A DNA stretch of 64,000 bases, from positions 1,426,001 to 1,490,000 of the forward strand of contig JANUWF010001617.1 in the NCBI GenBank assembly GCA_026120185.1. The letters are read 5' to 3'. The DNA comes from Voacanga thouarsii (Eukaryota; Streptophyta; Magnoliopsida; Gentianales; Apocynaceae). Every line of letters begins with the position of its first letter. The first letter of the stretch is position 1. Below the pieces are notes generated by a model, which worked only from the letters and a program-made list of their open reading frames with translations, did no database searches and was not told where the DNA came from. The position numbers were made by a program, and so were the translations under genes. Below are positions 38,271 to 49,609 of this stretch, one piece after another.

Positions 38271-40599
38271 TCAAAACCAATTATGAAAACTAGTCCCACA
38301 ATGAAAACCTCGACGGTTTCGCTGAGGTTGAACTCGTCTCGCTGGTTGTTGCTGAGGATGTGCTTCAGGTTGTCCCTCTTCTTGTTCATCTGTAGTGTAC
38401 GACGGACCTACATCGTCCTCAGACTGTCTATACTGTCTACGAGACGGTCCAGTGGATGTACCGGCAGCAAACTCGCCCCTCGAAGAAACATGCCTAGAAT
38501 CGAAAACTAGGTGCTGCGGAGTTAAAAAATCATCATGATCACCTGAAAACGCTGCACCAGGGACGAAGTCATCTGCAGCTGGCGGAACTGGAACGTAGTC
38601 ATCATCGACCGCTGCAGGAGCGCCTGACACATAAACATCTTCATCTCCATGCACCGAGGAGTAGTACTGCTGCGGGGAAACCTTCTCAACTGCAGCGCGC
38701 CGACGTGCTCGTCTACCGCCTCGTCTTATTGGTGGTTCTTGTCGAGGCACTTGTTGCGGAATCAGCGGTATCGGATCAGCAGCATACGATCGTCTGGATG
38801 GCTCATACGGCATTCGATTTAGACGATCGGATTCGCCACTGGCAGCCAAAGTACGCATGGCAATATCGGACATTCTTCCGACTGCCTGTTGCGCGTATGA
38901 TGTATCATGCTGAGACGCTTCATTACCTATATGCCAGATCCGGTGCAGTGCGTCGATCTGCATATGCATTTTCAAGAACATCATTAAAATTTTAAATAAG
39001 TCAGAATTCTATATATATACTTATATGAACGAGGAAAAATAGACTTACGAGTACTTCAGCTGCTGAACTACTAGACTGATAGCCCACGGGATTTGGTTGT
39101 TGTATGGTAGGATTGCTAATTAATCGCCGTGTGTGAGTCCAATACCATGCAAAATAATCAGGCGCAACAACAGCTTGCTCGAAAGTGGGCTGTCCGGTGA
39201 TGGTAGAAGCATGTCTGCTGATCCAATTAGCACGGTGTAGCGTATCCATCTCATCTCATTCGGCACCAGTAGTGCGTAGGTCCCGCTGATGTAGATTTAC
39301 CCCCGTATCAGCAGCATTTGGAATTATTTGCAACAATCTAAATTATCGCATAACTCGATCGGGGCAATGTAACTCAATCGTCTCCCAATACAGTAGAGAT
39401 GTGACAGACATCCAAATTTGTTGGCTATGCGTACAGTACGGAGGTAGAGATGCTAACATGTTCGCATAATAAGGTTACCAAATAAACTGCAAAATAAATA
39501 AATTTAGTTTTAAACAATAAATATTATTTAAAATTTAATTCCAATCTAATAATATCGTAGTAATACATACATAATTGTATCGCATCTGATCCAACTGATC
39601 TCTGTACGCAATAAGCACATGTGTTGGTGTGCGGGACAATTCCAGTGGACTCTGCCATACTGCTCCCCTAGGCACATTCAGACCAATGTCCTCCACCGGA
39701 CGTACTCTGTCGGGTCTAATAGTGGGAATGTTCTCCCAAGCCCATAACTGTACTTCCAGTGAAATAATAATATTAGAAAAATATGATTGATTTAACATAG
39801 TAACATTCGCATTTTGAATTTAAATTCATACCTGAATCAATAGAAGTGGACCACTGATCTGATGCGCCGTATAAACAGTAGCGTTGCACATACAACGGTA
39901 CAAATGAGCTAATACTGCACTACCCCAACTCAGTGTACCAGCCAACTCGAGATTGCGTATATACCTAAGGAAGCGCAGATGAACTCGGTTTCCGGATTTA
40001 TCGGAGAACAAAAACCCACCAATAAGCTGCATAATGCGACACCTTGCATGCTGTGCAACCATATCAGGAGTCGCGTGCGCTGGGAGAGGTTGAGTCAGTG
40101 CTCTCTCGAGTGAGCTTAATTTCAATCGAGATCCATCCAGGTCTGTACCTGTGGGTCGAAAACCAAGGAGAGCGTCACATAGATCTAGTAGCTCTGCCTG
40201 TGGGCAGTTGAACCCACGGCCAATAATTGGATCACCCTCCATGCGTAATCCAAAAAGAACCTCGACATCCTGCAGTGTAATTGTGGCCTCTCCAACTGTA
40301 AGATGGAACGTGTGCGTCTCTTGGCGCCATTTTTCCACCAACGCTGTAATCAGGGGATGATCAATCTTCATGTACGGCAAACGAATAATCCCGCCGAATC
40401 CAGCTATATTCATAAGTTGCTCGACTCGTGGATCGAATGGTCGAGCAATCCAAAAAGCGTTGTCATTGCGCTTTGCAGTAAGGACAGTATCTTCCAATTG
40501 TCCTGCCCATATATGTGTCAATCTATGTCGACGCTGCAGGGTCAGTAAGTCCGGAATAATAGGACCGGGATCAACTCCGTCTTGTGCAGGGTCCATCAA
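38271..40599 (-). pseudogene. Plant-mobile-domain (MAIN-like) protein gene in the MULE
   Basis: Exons (minus) 39832-40599, 39571-39747, 39049-39486 and 38271-38957 are all phase 0 with normal splice sites; together 690 codons. The N-terminus has the PMD signature (LTHIWAGQLEDTV, HTFHLTVGEATITLQDVEVL, FGLRMEGDPI). Exon 3 has ELHCPDRVMR and WYWTHTRRLI, typical of the domain's C-terminal half. The last exon is an arginine/glutamine-rich tail. MAIN/MAIL1 host proteins of this family act in gene expression and transposon silencing; transposon-borne versions have no assigned role. Exon 3 has stops at 39475-39477, 39343-39345 and 39256-39258, so the gene is dead or needs correction. Confidence 0.85.
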
Positions 40600-40921
40600 T
40601 GGTATCCTAAAGCGAAAAAAAATGATTAAAATATATTGTTAAACAAAATAAAGTGAAAAATATCATCATTTATGCAACCGTAATACCACGAAATATATAA
40701 CATGTAAAATATTATATCTTCAATCTACAGTACTATGGGTGCAACTCCTACGAAATAAAGTTAAAATATCATCATTTATGTAACTATAATACCACAAAAT
40801 AGATAAACAGACGTGATAAATATTATTACAAATATAAGATGTTTTGATACAACATATCAAAGAAGAAATATTACAACAGACATATAAATTACAAAGGCAG
40901 AACATGTAAAATATTCTAACA

Positions 40922-43698
40922 TCAATCTACAGCACCGTGGGTGCAATTCCTCCTATTATGTCCACTACGATGGCATAACCCACATCGGGGAGGTGAATCA
41001 GGATTACGCTCATCCATTTCATTCCGAATACACGCCGTCCGTATTCGACCAGATCGTCGATTCTTGAAACGGTGAGCGTACGGCGCCAAGATTAAACCAG
41101 GGTCGCGCCAATAATCCTCGTGCGGAATGGGTCTGAATTGTGGCGTATACGTTAATCTGTAGGACATTGTTGTATTCTCCGATGACACGAGATCCCCAGG
41201 GTTCAGCCCCAATTGCTGGCATGCTGCAAATGCGTGCGAACAAGGAATTCCATATATTTCCCATTTGCAACAACTGCATGACTTGGTACCAACATTAACT
41301 TCGTAAGAATTATTTCCCTTTCCATGCTCTCGATGTGCTGACACCACACTAAAATACCCCTATCCTGATTAAAATTCAGCACACGGTGCCTTCTTCCTTT
41401 TGTCTCATTCTTCACAAACTTTGCCCATATAGTCGAAGGGAAGTGATACCTACCGTGATTAGCTTTCTGTCGATGATCGTTGAAATATTTGACTATTTTT
41501 TTGAAAGAAGACTCAACAATAACCTTGATGGGCAGGGCACGTATACCTTTGACGACACTGTTGAATGATTCAGCCAAATTAGTTGTCATATTACCCCACT
41601 TATGACCACTATCATAAGCAAGCGTCCATTGCTCCTTCGGAATCAAATCCAACCATACATTGGCTTGGGGGTTCAACATACTAATTTCTTCCATAATCTG
41701 CAAAAATTTTCGCTTCTTACTTTGATCCCCAGCAGCATACATCAACTTGTTCAACTGATGATTCTTGAACTTTGTATTGAAGTTGCTTCGGATATGTTTG
41801 AGACAAAATCTGTGCACTGCCATTGGTTCCTGCTAACCGGGTAGTCGATGAAGAGCATTCACTATCCCAACGTGTCTGTCGGATATTAAACAAATTCTTC
41901 GATCCTTAAGCACATGGGCCCTGAGTAAAGACAAAAACCAACCCCAACTATCATTTGTTTCTTCATCAACGACTGCAAAAGCAAGGGGTAATATATGATT
42001 GTTGGCATCTTGACCAACAGCCGTTAATAATTTTCCCTTGTATATACCCTTAAGGAATGTCCCGTCGACGCTGACCACCGGTTTCATGTAAACAAATGCA
42101 TCAATACATGGCTTGAACGCCCAAAAAATATATCCAAACGTCTTTGCGCCATTGCTATCCATAGGTAGGAAATGCCATGCCACTACGGTACCTGGATTGG
42201 CATCTTGCAAGGCTTGCATATACCGTGGCAGTTGTGCAAATGAAGAAGGCCAGTCACCATAAATCATCTCAATGGCATGCCTACACGTGTTCCAACCTTT
42301 CTTATAAGACGGAGTGAAATATAAAGTGTCATGTATATGATTGTTTATCTCGCTGACCGTTATTTCTGGATTATTGTGAATCGTTAACATAATATGCTTC
42401 GCCATAAATTTGGCGCTCATGTTGCGATAGTTGCCGTCTATTGTTCAAACTAGACAAATGTGCTCTCCATGCCATCGAGTAATTTGCCACAGTCCGCAAC
42501 CTTTTTTCTTTCGCGCACGAATTCGCCAATAACAGGGATGTTGGGGAGTTGAATTTTTGCATTCGGCAACCCATGACGCGCTTTTGCTTTCTTGTACTAT
42601 GAACTCACGACTCAATCTGACAGACCACGATCGAACTGCCCAAAGTAACTCTTCCTTATTTCGAAACCACATTCCAATCCTCAAGTTATTATTAGATTCT
42701 GACCATAAATCCATCCGACTGCTTCCCGTCGCCGTTCCATCACAATCATTTTCCATTTCTTGAGTAGCAGTTAACCTGTCAAGATACATTGAATACGGTG
42801 GATTATACAACCGGTCTTGTTCAGCAGGTATATTACCAGGTTGTGGCATTACAGAAGGACCGACACCATGTTCATCAGCATCACCATCTCCCTCGTCCTC
42901 GTCGGGGGTATCTTCCGCATTCGGTCCATCAAGGTCGGATGTTGCTCCTAAACCATCCACAGTCGCCTCTGGAGCACCTACCCAATTGGGTTCTCAAGCA
43001 ACCCACTCATCAACTGGGGTAATATCCAATGGAATATCTATTTCCGCAGTGGAAAACAACGGCGTGGGGTTGGACTATGTTTGTATAGGTTGAACATCGA
43101 CATGAAATGGAGGCGTGACAAACCCCATCGAAGTTGACCTGACGACTGAGACATCCGGAACTATCGGAGTATAAAGGGATTAAAAATTGTCACTTGGGAG
43201 ATGTCCAGGATTACTGGCGTAAGAAGGTGTAGGCGCATTTAAATCAATATTAGCCCTGTGCACTGGAGTGGCTGAATTCACTAATTCAGTGAAGGATTCC
43301 ATAATAGGCATGGGGTTGTGTTGTTCTGCAACGTTTGTACCTGTTACATTTTGAATCTGTACCATCTCATAATGAACGTGCAAATCGATTGGTTGTCCCT
43401 TCACGGTGGATGCATAGTCCCACAATCCATCCATATCTTCATCGTCACAAATAGAAGTTGTTGTAGACCTTAGTGTAGCGCCAAAAAGAGTATCTTCTCT
43501 CATTGTTATTTGCAACTGAACAGTAGACATGTCCCACCCACGAAGTGTACATATTTTGTTGATTAAACCGAGGTAACTAACTCGATTTTTAACAATCAAT
43601 GCCTTGCGACATGGACCGTTAAAAAAATCGCCGTTTGGGGTACGTATAATCTTGCAATCCCAATACAACCGTAATCTAACAGGTTGTTCTAGTGACAT
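40922..43698 (-). pseudogene. MURA-type transposase of the MULE
   Basis: One long frame from ATG at 43698. First comes a PB1/MuDR-type N-terminal region (43180-43698) and an acidic linker. A MuDR domain with FRNKEELLWAVRSWS follows. The DDE transposase core has VSVDGTFLKG, ISDRHVGI and NLAESFNSV, supplying the expected D, D and E. Then a SWIM zinc finger (CSCCKWEIYGIPCSHAFAAC) and a CCHC knuckle (CGLCHRSGHNRRNC) complete it. Stops interrupt the same frame at 43177-43179, 43075-43077, 42994-42996, 42442-42444 and 41830-41832, and one frameshift lies near 41360. The catalytic residues are still present, so decay is by scattered nonsense changes. Family assignment is firm. Confidence 0.93.
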
Positions 43699-43929
43699 TG
43701 TGCCTAAATAAACAATGTAAAAGAATTTTTCTATTAAAAAAATAAAAAAATAAAGAATGTCGCAACATTGAATTACTATATGAAACCAATATCATTATTA
43801 TTCAGCATATCTCAACCCAAAATAATATATTATGCTATACAATAGAATATCAATATAAAAAAAGTAAATTAACATGGACAAAAATAATAAAAATCATCAC
43901 AAATAATAAAAAACTAAATGTAAAAAAAT

Positions 43930-44880
43930 ATAACTATTTTTTAATATGGAGATTAAACTAACTAAATATAAAAAATTAAATATAAAAAATAACTAACTAC
44001 AAATTACAAATAAATTAAATTATTAAATTCATCATAAAAGCTAAATTAATATAAATTAATTAATCGTCACAAATAATCAAATATTAATTATCAAACAAAA
44101 TATAACGATTTTTTAACATGGACGTAAATTAAATTAAATTAAATATAAAAAAAACAACTAACTAAAAATTACAAATAAATAAAATTATTAAATTCACCAT
44201 AGAAGCTAAATTAATATAAATAAATTAATCGTCGCAAGTAATCAAAAATCAAATATCAAACAAAATATAGCGAATTTTTTAACATACAAGCGTAAATTAA
44301 ATTAAATTAAATATAAAAAAACAACTAACTAAAAATTACAAATAAATAAAATTATTAAATTCACCATAAAAGCTAAATAAATATAAATAAATTAATCATC
44401 GCAAGTAATCAAAAATCAAATATCAAACAAAATATAGCAAATTTTTTAACATACATGCGTAAATTAAATTAAATATAAAAAAAACAACTAACTAAAAATT
44501 ACAAATAAATAAAATTATTAAATTCACCATAAAAGCTAAATAAATATAAATCAATTAATCGTCACAAGTAATCAAAAATCAAATATCAAACAAAATATAG
44601 CGAATTTTTTAACATACATGTGTAAATTAAATTAAATTAAATATAAAAAATAACTAACTAAAAATTATCAATAAATTAAATTATTAAATTCATCATAAAA
44701 GCTAAATTAATATAAATCAATTAATCGTCACAAATAATCAAAAATCAAATATCAAACAAAATATAACGATTTTTTTACATGGACGTAAATTAAATTAAAT
44801 TAAATATAGAAAATAACTAACTAAAAATTATAAATAAATTAATTTATTAAACTCACCATAAAAGCTAAAGACAAAGTTCA
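43930..44880. repeat. ~165-bp tandem repeat array upstream of MURA
   Basis: Six copies of a unit marked by aactaactaaaaattacaaa starting at 43991, 44156, 44323, 44486, 44652 and 44815 (steps 163-167 bp). A weaker seventh copy lies near 45060-45200. It is AT-rich, non-coding and lies in the promoter-proximal region of the MULE transposase. Confidence 0.9.
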
Positions 44881-45889
44881 CCCTATATTTTTAATATATA
44901 CTACATTAAATTTTTCCATTTTTGTTTGAAAATTTGTGCATAATTAGATATTTTTTGTCTAATTTATATTAATATTTTCCTAATCAAATTGTTATAAATA
45001 ATTAGTCTCATTATTCATCACATCTCAACCCAAAATAATATATTGTGCTATACAATATCAATATAAATCAATTAATCATCACAAATAATCAAAAACTAAA
45101 TATCAAACAAAATATAAATATGAACGTAAATCGTAATTAAATTAAATTAAGAATAAAAAAACAACTAACTAAATATTATAAATAAATCAAATTATTAAGT
45201 TCACCATAAAAATTAAAGATAAGGTTCGTCTAATTTATATTAATATTTTTCTAATCAAATTATTAGAAATAATTAGTCGATCATTTTTTCTTTAACCTAG
45301 CCGTAAGTCATTTAGTCAAACATAAATCATATGCATACCATTCAACAAAACATAAAATAGACAAAATCAATAATTGATATAAATATTTAAAAATTAGTCA
45401 ATATTTTACTACACATAATATTTAAAAATGTCAATAATTTCATTAAAATATCATCGTCTCCTAATTAATTTTTTAATATTAAATTCAAATATATCTATTT
45501 GAATAAATAAATAAATTAATTGATACAATTTCTATTTTAAAAAAAACCTGTAATATAGAAGTCGCGTGTGTGTCTCGAATGTACAATCGACAATACTTTT
45601 TTTGACTTGGAATTCCAAAGACAATGTAAGATTAGGAATGTGTTGAGAACTAACAATAGAACAAATAAATTGATTTTCTGTTGTTGTGTTTGAGACGGTA
45701 GAACAGAAGCAGTTTGAGACGGCAGAATAGAAGCTGTTTGAGAGAGATTGAAGATGTGGGATGTGTGAGCAAAATGTATGGAATGAACTCGCTAAATGTT
45801 GCAAAATTTATAGGCAAAATTTTGCCTATTCCGCCCGTGAAAAATTTATGACGACCACGTGAAGCCGCAAAAAAGCCGCCAAAGCCGCC

Positions 45890-45916
45890 AACCTCGCGTC
45901 TGCCAGATGCGAGGTT
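45890..45916. repeat. Subterminal palindrome R1 of the MULE
   Basis: 13-bp arms with one mismatch, AACCTCGCGTCTG and complement; same core as L1/L2 at the other end. A related unpaired copy (agacacgaggt) lies just to its right, near 45988-45998. Confidence 0.9.
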
Positions 45917-46040
45917 GTCTGCTTTTCAGATAATTTTCCGACACGTCTGCTTTTTTATCTGAATCTTGACCGGTTGCTGGGGCATTAGACACGAGGTACG
46001 CAAACATGAGGTGTCCCCACTCGTGGAGTACCCGATTTTC

Positions 46041-46094
46041 CTGCCTTATCCAGAGTTCAAATTTAAAACCCTCCTATTTTGGTAAAAAAACCCA
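46041..46094 (-). repeat. Right terminal inverted repeat of the MULE
   Basis: Inverted counterpart of 36487-36537, differing by a few substitutions and the length of a T run. Confidence 0.8.
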
Positions 46095-46465
46095 CGAATA
46101 CAACAGCCGCCCTAGTCCCTGTCACCGACACCGTGCATGGGATTGATTTTAAGCCCTTTTTTTTTCCCCTTCTAATAGTAGGTGGTAGGTACTCATAACT
46201 CATGGCGAAAAGACATTCAGGTGCTTTGGGGGTCGAGAATGGAGATACGGCACAATGTCTTTTCATGTTCTGCTTTCTTGCTACATTCCCAGGAAATTTA
46301 TTTCCTAACAAAGACTTTCCATTTCCTCCCGTTGGTGTGCCAGCAGTAGTGGACTTTCTTGTTTTTGCTATCACGACTCAGAAAATTGCTCTGTTGTTTC
46401 TATTGAAATGGCTGGGTTTTGATTCCGATTCATCTGCTCCTCTTTCTGCAAAGCACTAGGGAACA

Positions 46466-46997
46466 ATGAAAAGGACCCCGCCATCAGCTTCATGGAAATG
46501 TTCAGAGACCCCAGGGATAAGGGATATCATAGAACAGGCAAAAGAGGAGTTGCAGATTTTGGAAGCTCAGCAGCCTAACAGGTTTAATTATTTAAAGCTT
46601 GATCTCAAGTCCTTCATCTCTTCTCTCGAGGCCCGAAAGTTGATTATTTCCCAAAGCAAGAATGGAAGGATGCTTGCTTGGTCGGCTGACTCGAGCTCTG
46701 TCTCCGTTTCTTCCTCTGCCACAACTCAAGGTCAGTTGAACTGCTCTGTCGTCAGTTCGTCATCACTGTTTTGTATTTTCTTTTGGGTAAAACTTTCCTT
46801 TATGTTGATGCTATACAGCATCCTCGACCTGCAAGAAGAGGAAGACAGTTGTTGACACTGAGAATCAAGAGATGATGGAGGGTTGTGTTGAAGCACCAGA
46901 GCGGAAGTTTCAGAGGGTGGGTAGGACTGATGCAGTCGTTGAGAGGGCCCGAGCATGTCTTGATAAAATTCAACAGTTCAAAACTAGCATCAGTTGA
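46466..46997 (+). CDS. Small two-exon protein of unknown function (147 aa)
   Basis: Exons 46466-46730 and 46819-46997, joined by an 88-nt GT-AG intron in phase 1, give 148 codons including the stop. The ATG is the first after an in-frame TAG at 46457-46459. The protein has a helical, charged N-terminal part (DIIEQAKEELQILEAQQPNR), a serine-rich middle, a basic KKRKT patch that could be a nuclear signal, and a C-terminal helix with RARACLDKIQQFK. I do not recognise the family. No membrane segment or signal peptide is visible. The intron, intact frame and amphipathic composition argue for a real gene. The MULE end lies about 370 bp upstream, so its promoter is short or overlaps the element. Confidence 0.7.
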
Positions 46998-49609
46998 TAT
47001 TGGGAGAAAATCAGAAACATTTATTTTCAGTGAATGGGTTTGGATGCAATTTTGGAGAATGTCGATTTGGACCAGAATGGTGGGATGAGGATTGATTTCT
47101 GAAGCTGTGTGTTTCTAAGCATTTTCCTTCTGCTAACCTTTGGGCTTGAAATAAGGGGAATTCATAAGCTGCAGGTGAAACTCAGATTGTAATCCATCTT
47201 TTTGATCTTTCTATATATTTCTCTCAAAATGAACAGGTAGGATATCCATATTTTGAAAAAGCAAGAAAGTGTAATGATCTGTGATAACATCTCATTAGAA
47301 TGCGGACAGCTTTTGAAATGAATCCATAAACCAGGAAAATAAGTGGAGGATGACAAGAATATATCGGAAGAAAACGAATTTATGTAGCAGGAAGAGAGAG
47401 AGAGAGAGAGAGAGAGAATCCTCAATCCCCTGGCAATAAATACACCTTGCACAAGCCACTTTAAATAATGAACGCCTGTTTATTGAAATTTCTGTCTACA
47501 AGTTTGGTAGTTTTTTCCAACTTGACATTCTGGCTCAGAAGATATTCAGCCAATAATGTTAGCTACATTATAAGCTATAAAGCCAGAGCTTCATATTAGC
47601 GCTGCAACTGCTTTAAGCAAATAGCTAGGGCAAACCTCAAAGACAATTCCCAACTCCTAAAGCCATTGATATCTCTCTCTGTCACTTATTCTTGTCTGCT
47701 TCCTTCGAATGGCAATGTACCCCTCCATTGTGGATTATAAGGTCCAACGGTGAATTCACACAACCTGTGAAACCCCAATTTAAGTTTTTGAGGTTGAAGA
47801 TGTTCCAGTTGCCTTATTGCACCATAAGTTGACATTCATTTGTAATGCAGGAAATGCCGTGAGTTGCTTAGATCATCTCTAAGTAATCTGCCTATCACTT
47901 AAGGCTGAAATGCTTGTAAGGCCATTAAGATGGCTCCGGTTAAATTCACAACAACAATCTTTGAAACCAGACCTCCTGCAGCACATTTCTTCTGCAAGCA
48001 AAAGGTTCCAACAAAATCTCAATCATTTTCCCCCAGTGAATGAAGCCCTTCCAATCTCAGAAACCTGGTTTTAAATGAGTTAGGGAAGTTAGTTGACATA
48101 GAACTGAAAGGGAACAATTGAATGCAATAAACTTACTTGGGGAAAAAAAAAGGAAAGTGAAAGCAAAATAGATATATTAAAAATTATTTTTTTAACTCTT
48201 CATGCCTGGGTTCAAATACTGCTAAAAAAAAATTGGACACGCAATAGCTTACATTCTGCCACAATATAGTCATAGTAGATTAATGCTCAAAAATAAAATA
48301 TGTAAATCATCTTTTCTAATTTTTGCAATCCATGTAGTGTATACAACATACAATAGATCACAAACTGTGTAAAACATTTATGCTAGAGAAAACATTTGAG
48401 ACGAAGTATGTGGTTTTCACTTTTTGAGATTTTGGAAGGGGAAGGGGAGAGATACAAGAGAAATGAAATGAGATATAAAACCCTCCAACTTTTGCTTTGT
48501 GATGATCTCTCTAGATTGGAAAATACAGTTAGGAAACAAAAAAACAACTAGGCAGAGATAAATAACAACTTTTCATTCTCCATAAAACTCTCAACCATGC
48601 CTCGGAAATATACACACAACATTAATTGAGAAGGGGGCCAGAGGTGGGAAGACCCAGTCTTCCAGGGAAGCATGGTTGAAGCAGGAAATGAACCAAGAGA
48701 AAAGACTCAGTCTTCCAAGGACCAGTACCAAGTTGAGGCAATATAATTCGAATAGATTTATAAAAACAGTTTTATAAAAATATCGAAGTAATGATTTTGA
48801 ATTTTATAAAAAATTTGTGGGTCTTCATGTGAGTGATGAAGGTGCCAATAAAATTTATGTGCATTAGGTCATTTTTCCCCCCTTGAAAACAAGCCATAAA
48901 ATATATATTTTTTTAAAGTATAAACCAAATATACCTAGCTGCTTGACAATAACATATGATCCACAATTAGAACTATTTTGGAAGGCAATATACACCTGCA
49001 CATTCAATGCCAACCAATATTCTTCTTCTACATTACCATTAACTGTGGAGCAGGAAAGGAACCAAGAGAAGCAATGCTGCATAGGGCAAAAGAACCATCC
49101 CAGTTTGGTTATATAGCTAGGCAGTGACCAGCACTCGACTTCATTGATTCAAGAAGGAAAATTACCATGTGGTAGAATGAATAATACAAATGAATTCATG
49201 TTTAATTCCACACACCCCTCCCTTTTTTCAGTAATAAAAATCCGTGTTTATGCTAATACAAATGAATTCACAGACTTCGATTAAAACATTGTGGTAGAAT
49301 CAACGATCAGAAACATGTGAGCATGCTTAAGATGGGGAACAAAGCAGTGTTGTAAACTTACAGCTACAACTGAAAGAGCTCCAAGGTAAACTTTTTGTGA
49401 CACCTTCTTACCCCAGGCCATGGGACTGAGTTTTGTAATATTCCAACTCTACTACTTGTTCCGAATTGATGTCATAAGGCTGAACTTTCACATAAGAGTC
49501 ACTTTAAAGGGAGACATTCTCTTGCAATTGCAAATGCCACTGCAGTTACAGATGCATCACCTCTGGACTCTCAACCTGGACAACTATTATTAGTTAGATG
49601 AAATATCAC
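46998..49609. other. Spacer between convergent genes
   Basis: Contains the 3' regions of the 147-aa protein gene (+) and the PORR gene (-). A GA microsatellite lies at 47392-47417. No further exon, RNA gene or named element is recognised. Confidence 0.6.
47392..47417 (+). repeat. (GA)n microsatellite
   Basis: About 26 bp of GA dinucleotides, no coding context. Confidence 0.9.

Larger units (their letters stand above)
36487..46094 (-). mobile_element. Mutator-like element (MULE) carrying a plant-mobile-domain gene
   Basis: About 9.6 kb between related inverted ends: 36487-36537 and the complement of 46041-46094 share ACCAAAATAGG, GGGTTTTAAAT and GAACTC(C/T)GGAT(G/A)AGG. Both genes read leftward: MURA transposase (40922-43698), then a plant-mobile-domain gene (38271-40599). 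Repeat blocks lie at 36800-38265 and 43930-44880, and palindromes lie next to each end. Association of PMD proteins with Mutator-type transposons is known. I could not find a clear 9-bp target duplication, so the exact outer limits are uncertain by about 15 bp. Both genes carry stops, so the copy is not autonomous. Confidence 0.85.

Noticed and set aside
40151..40642. Plus-strand frames of 69-90 codons
   Set aside because: Shadows of PMD exon 1 on the other strand.
43930..44880. Regular repeats that might suggest a CRISPR array
   Set aside because: Units are ~165 bp, wholly repeated with no unique spacers, inside a plant MULE.
36478..46105. 9-bp target duplication expected for the MULE
   Set aside because: No matching 9-mers were found at either plausible pair of boundaries, so none is reported.
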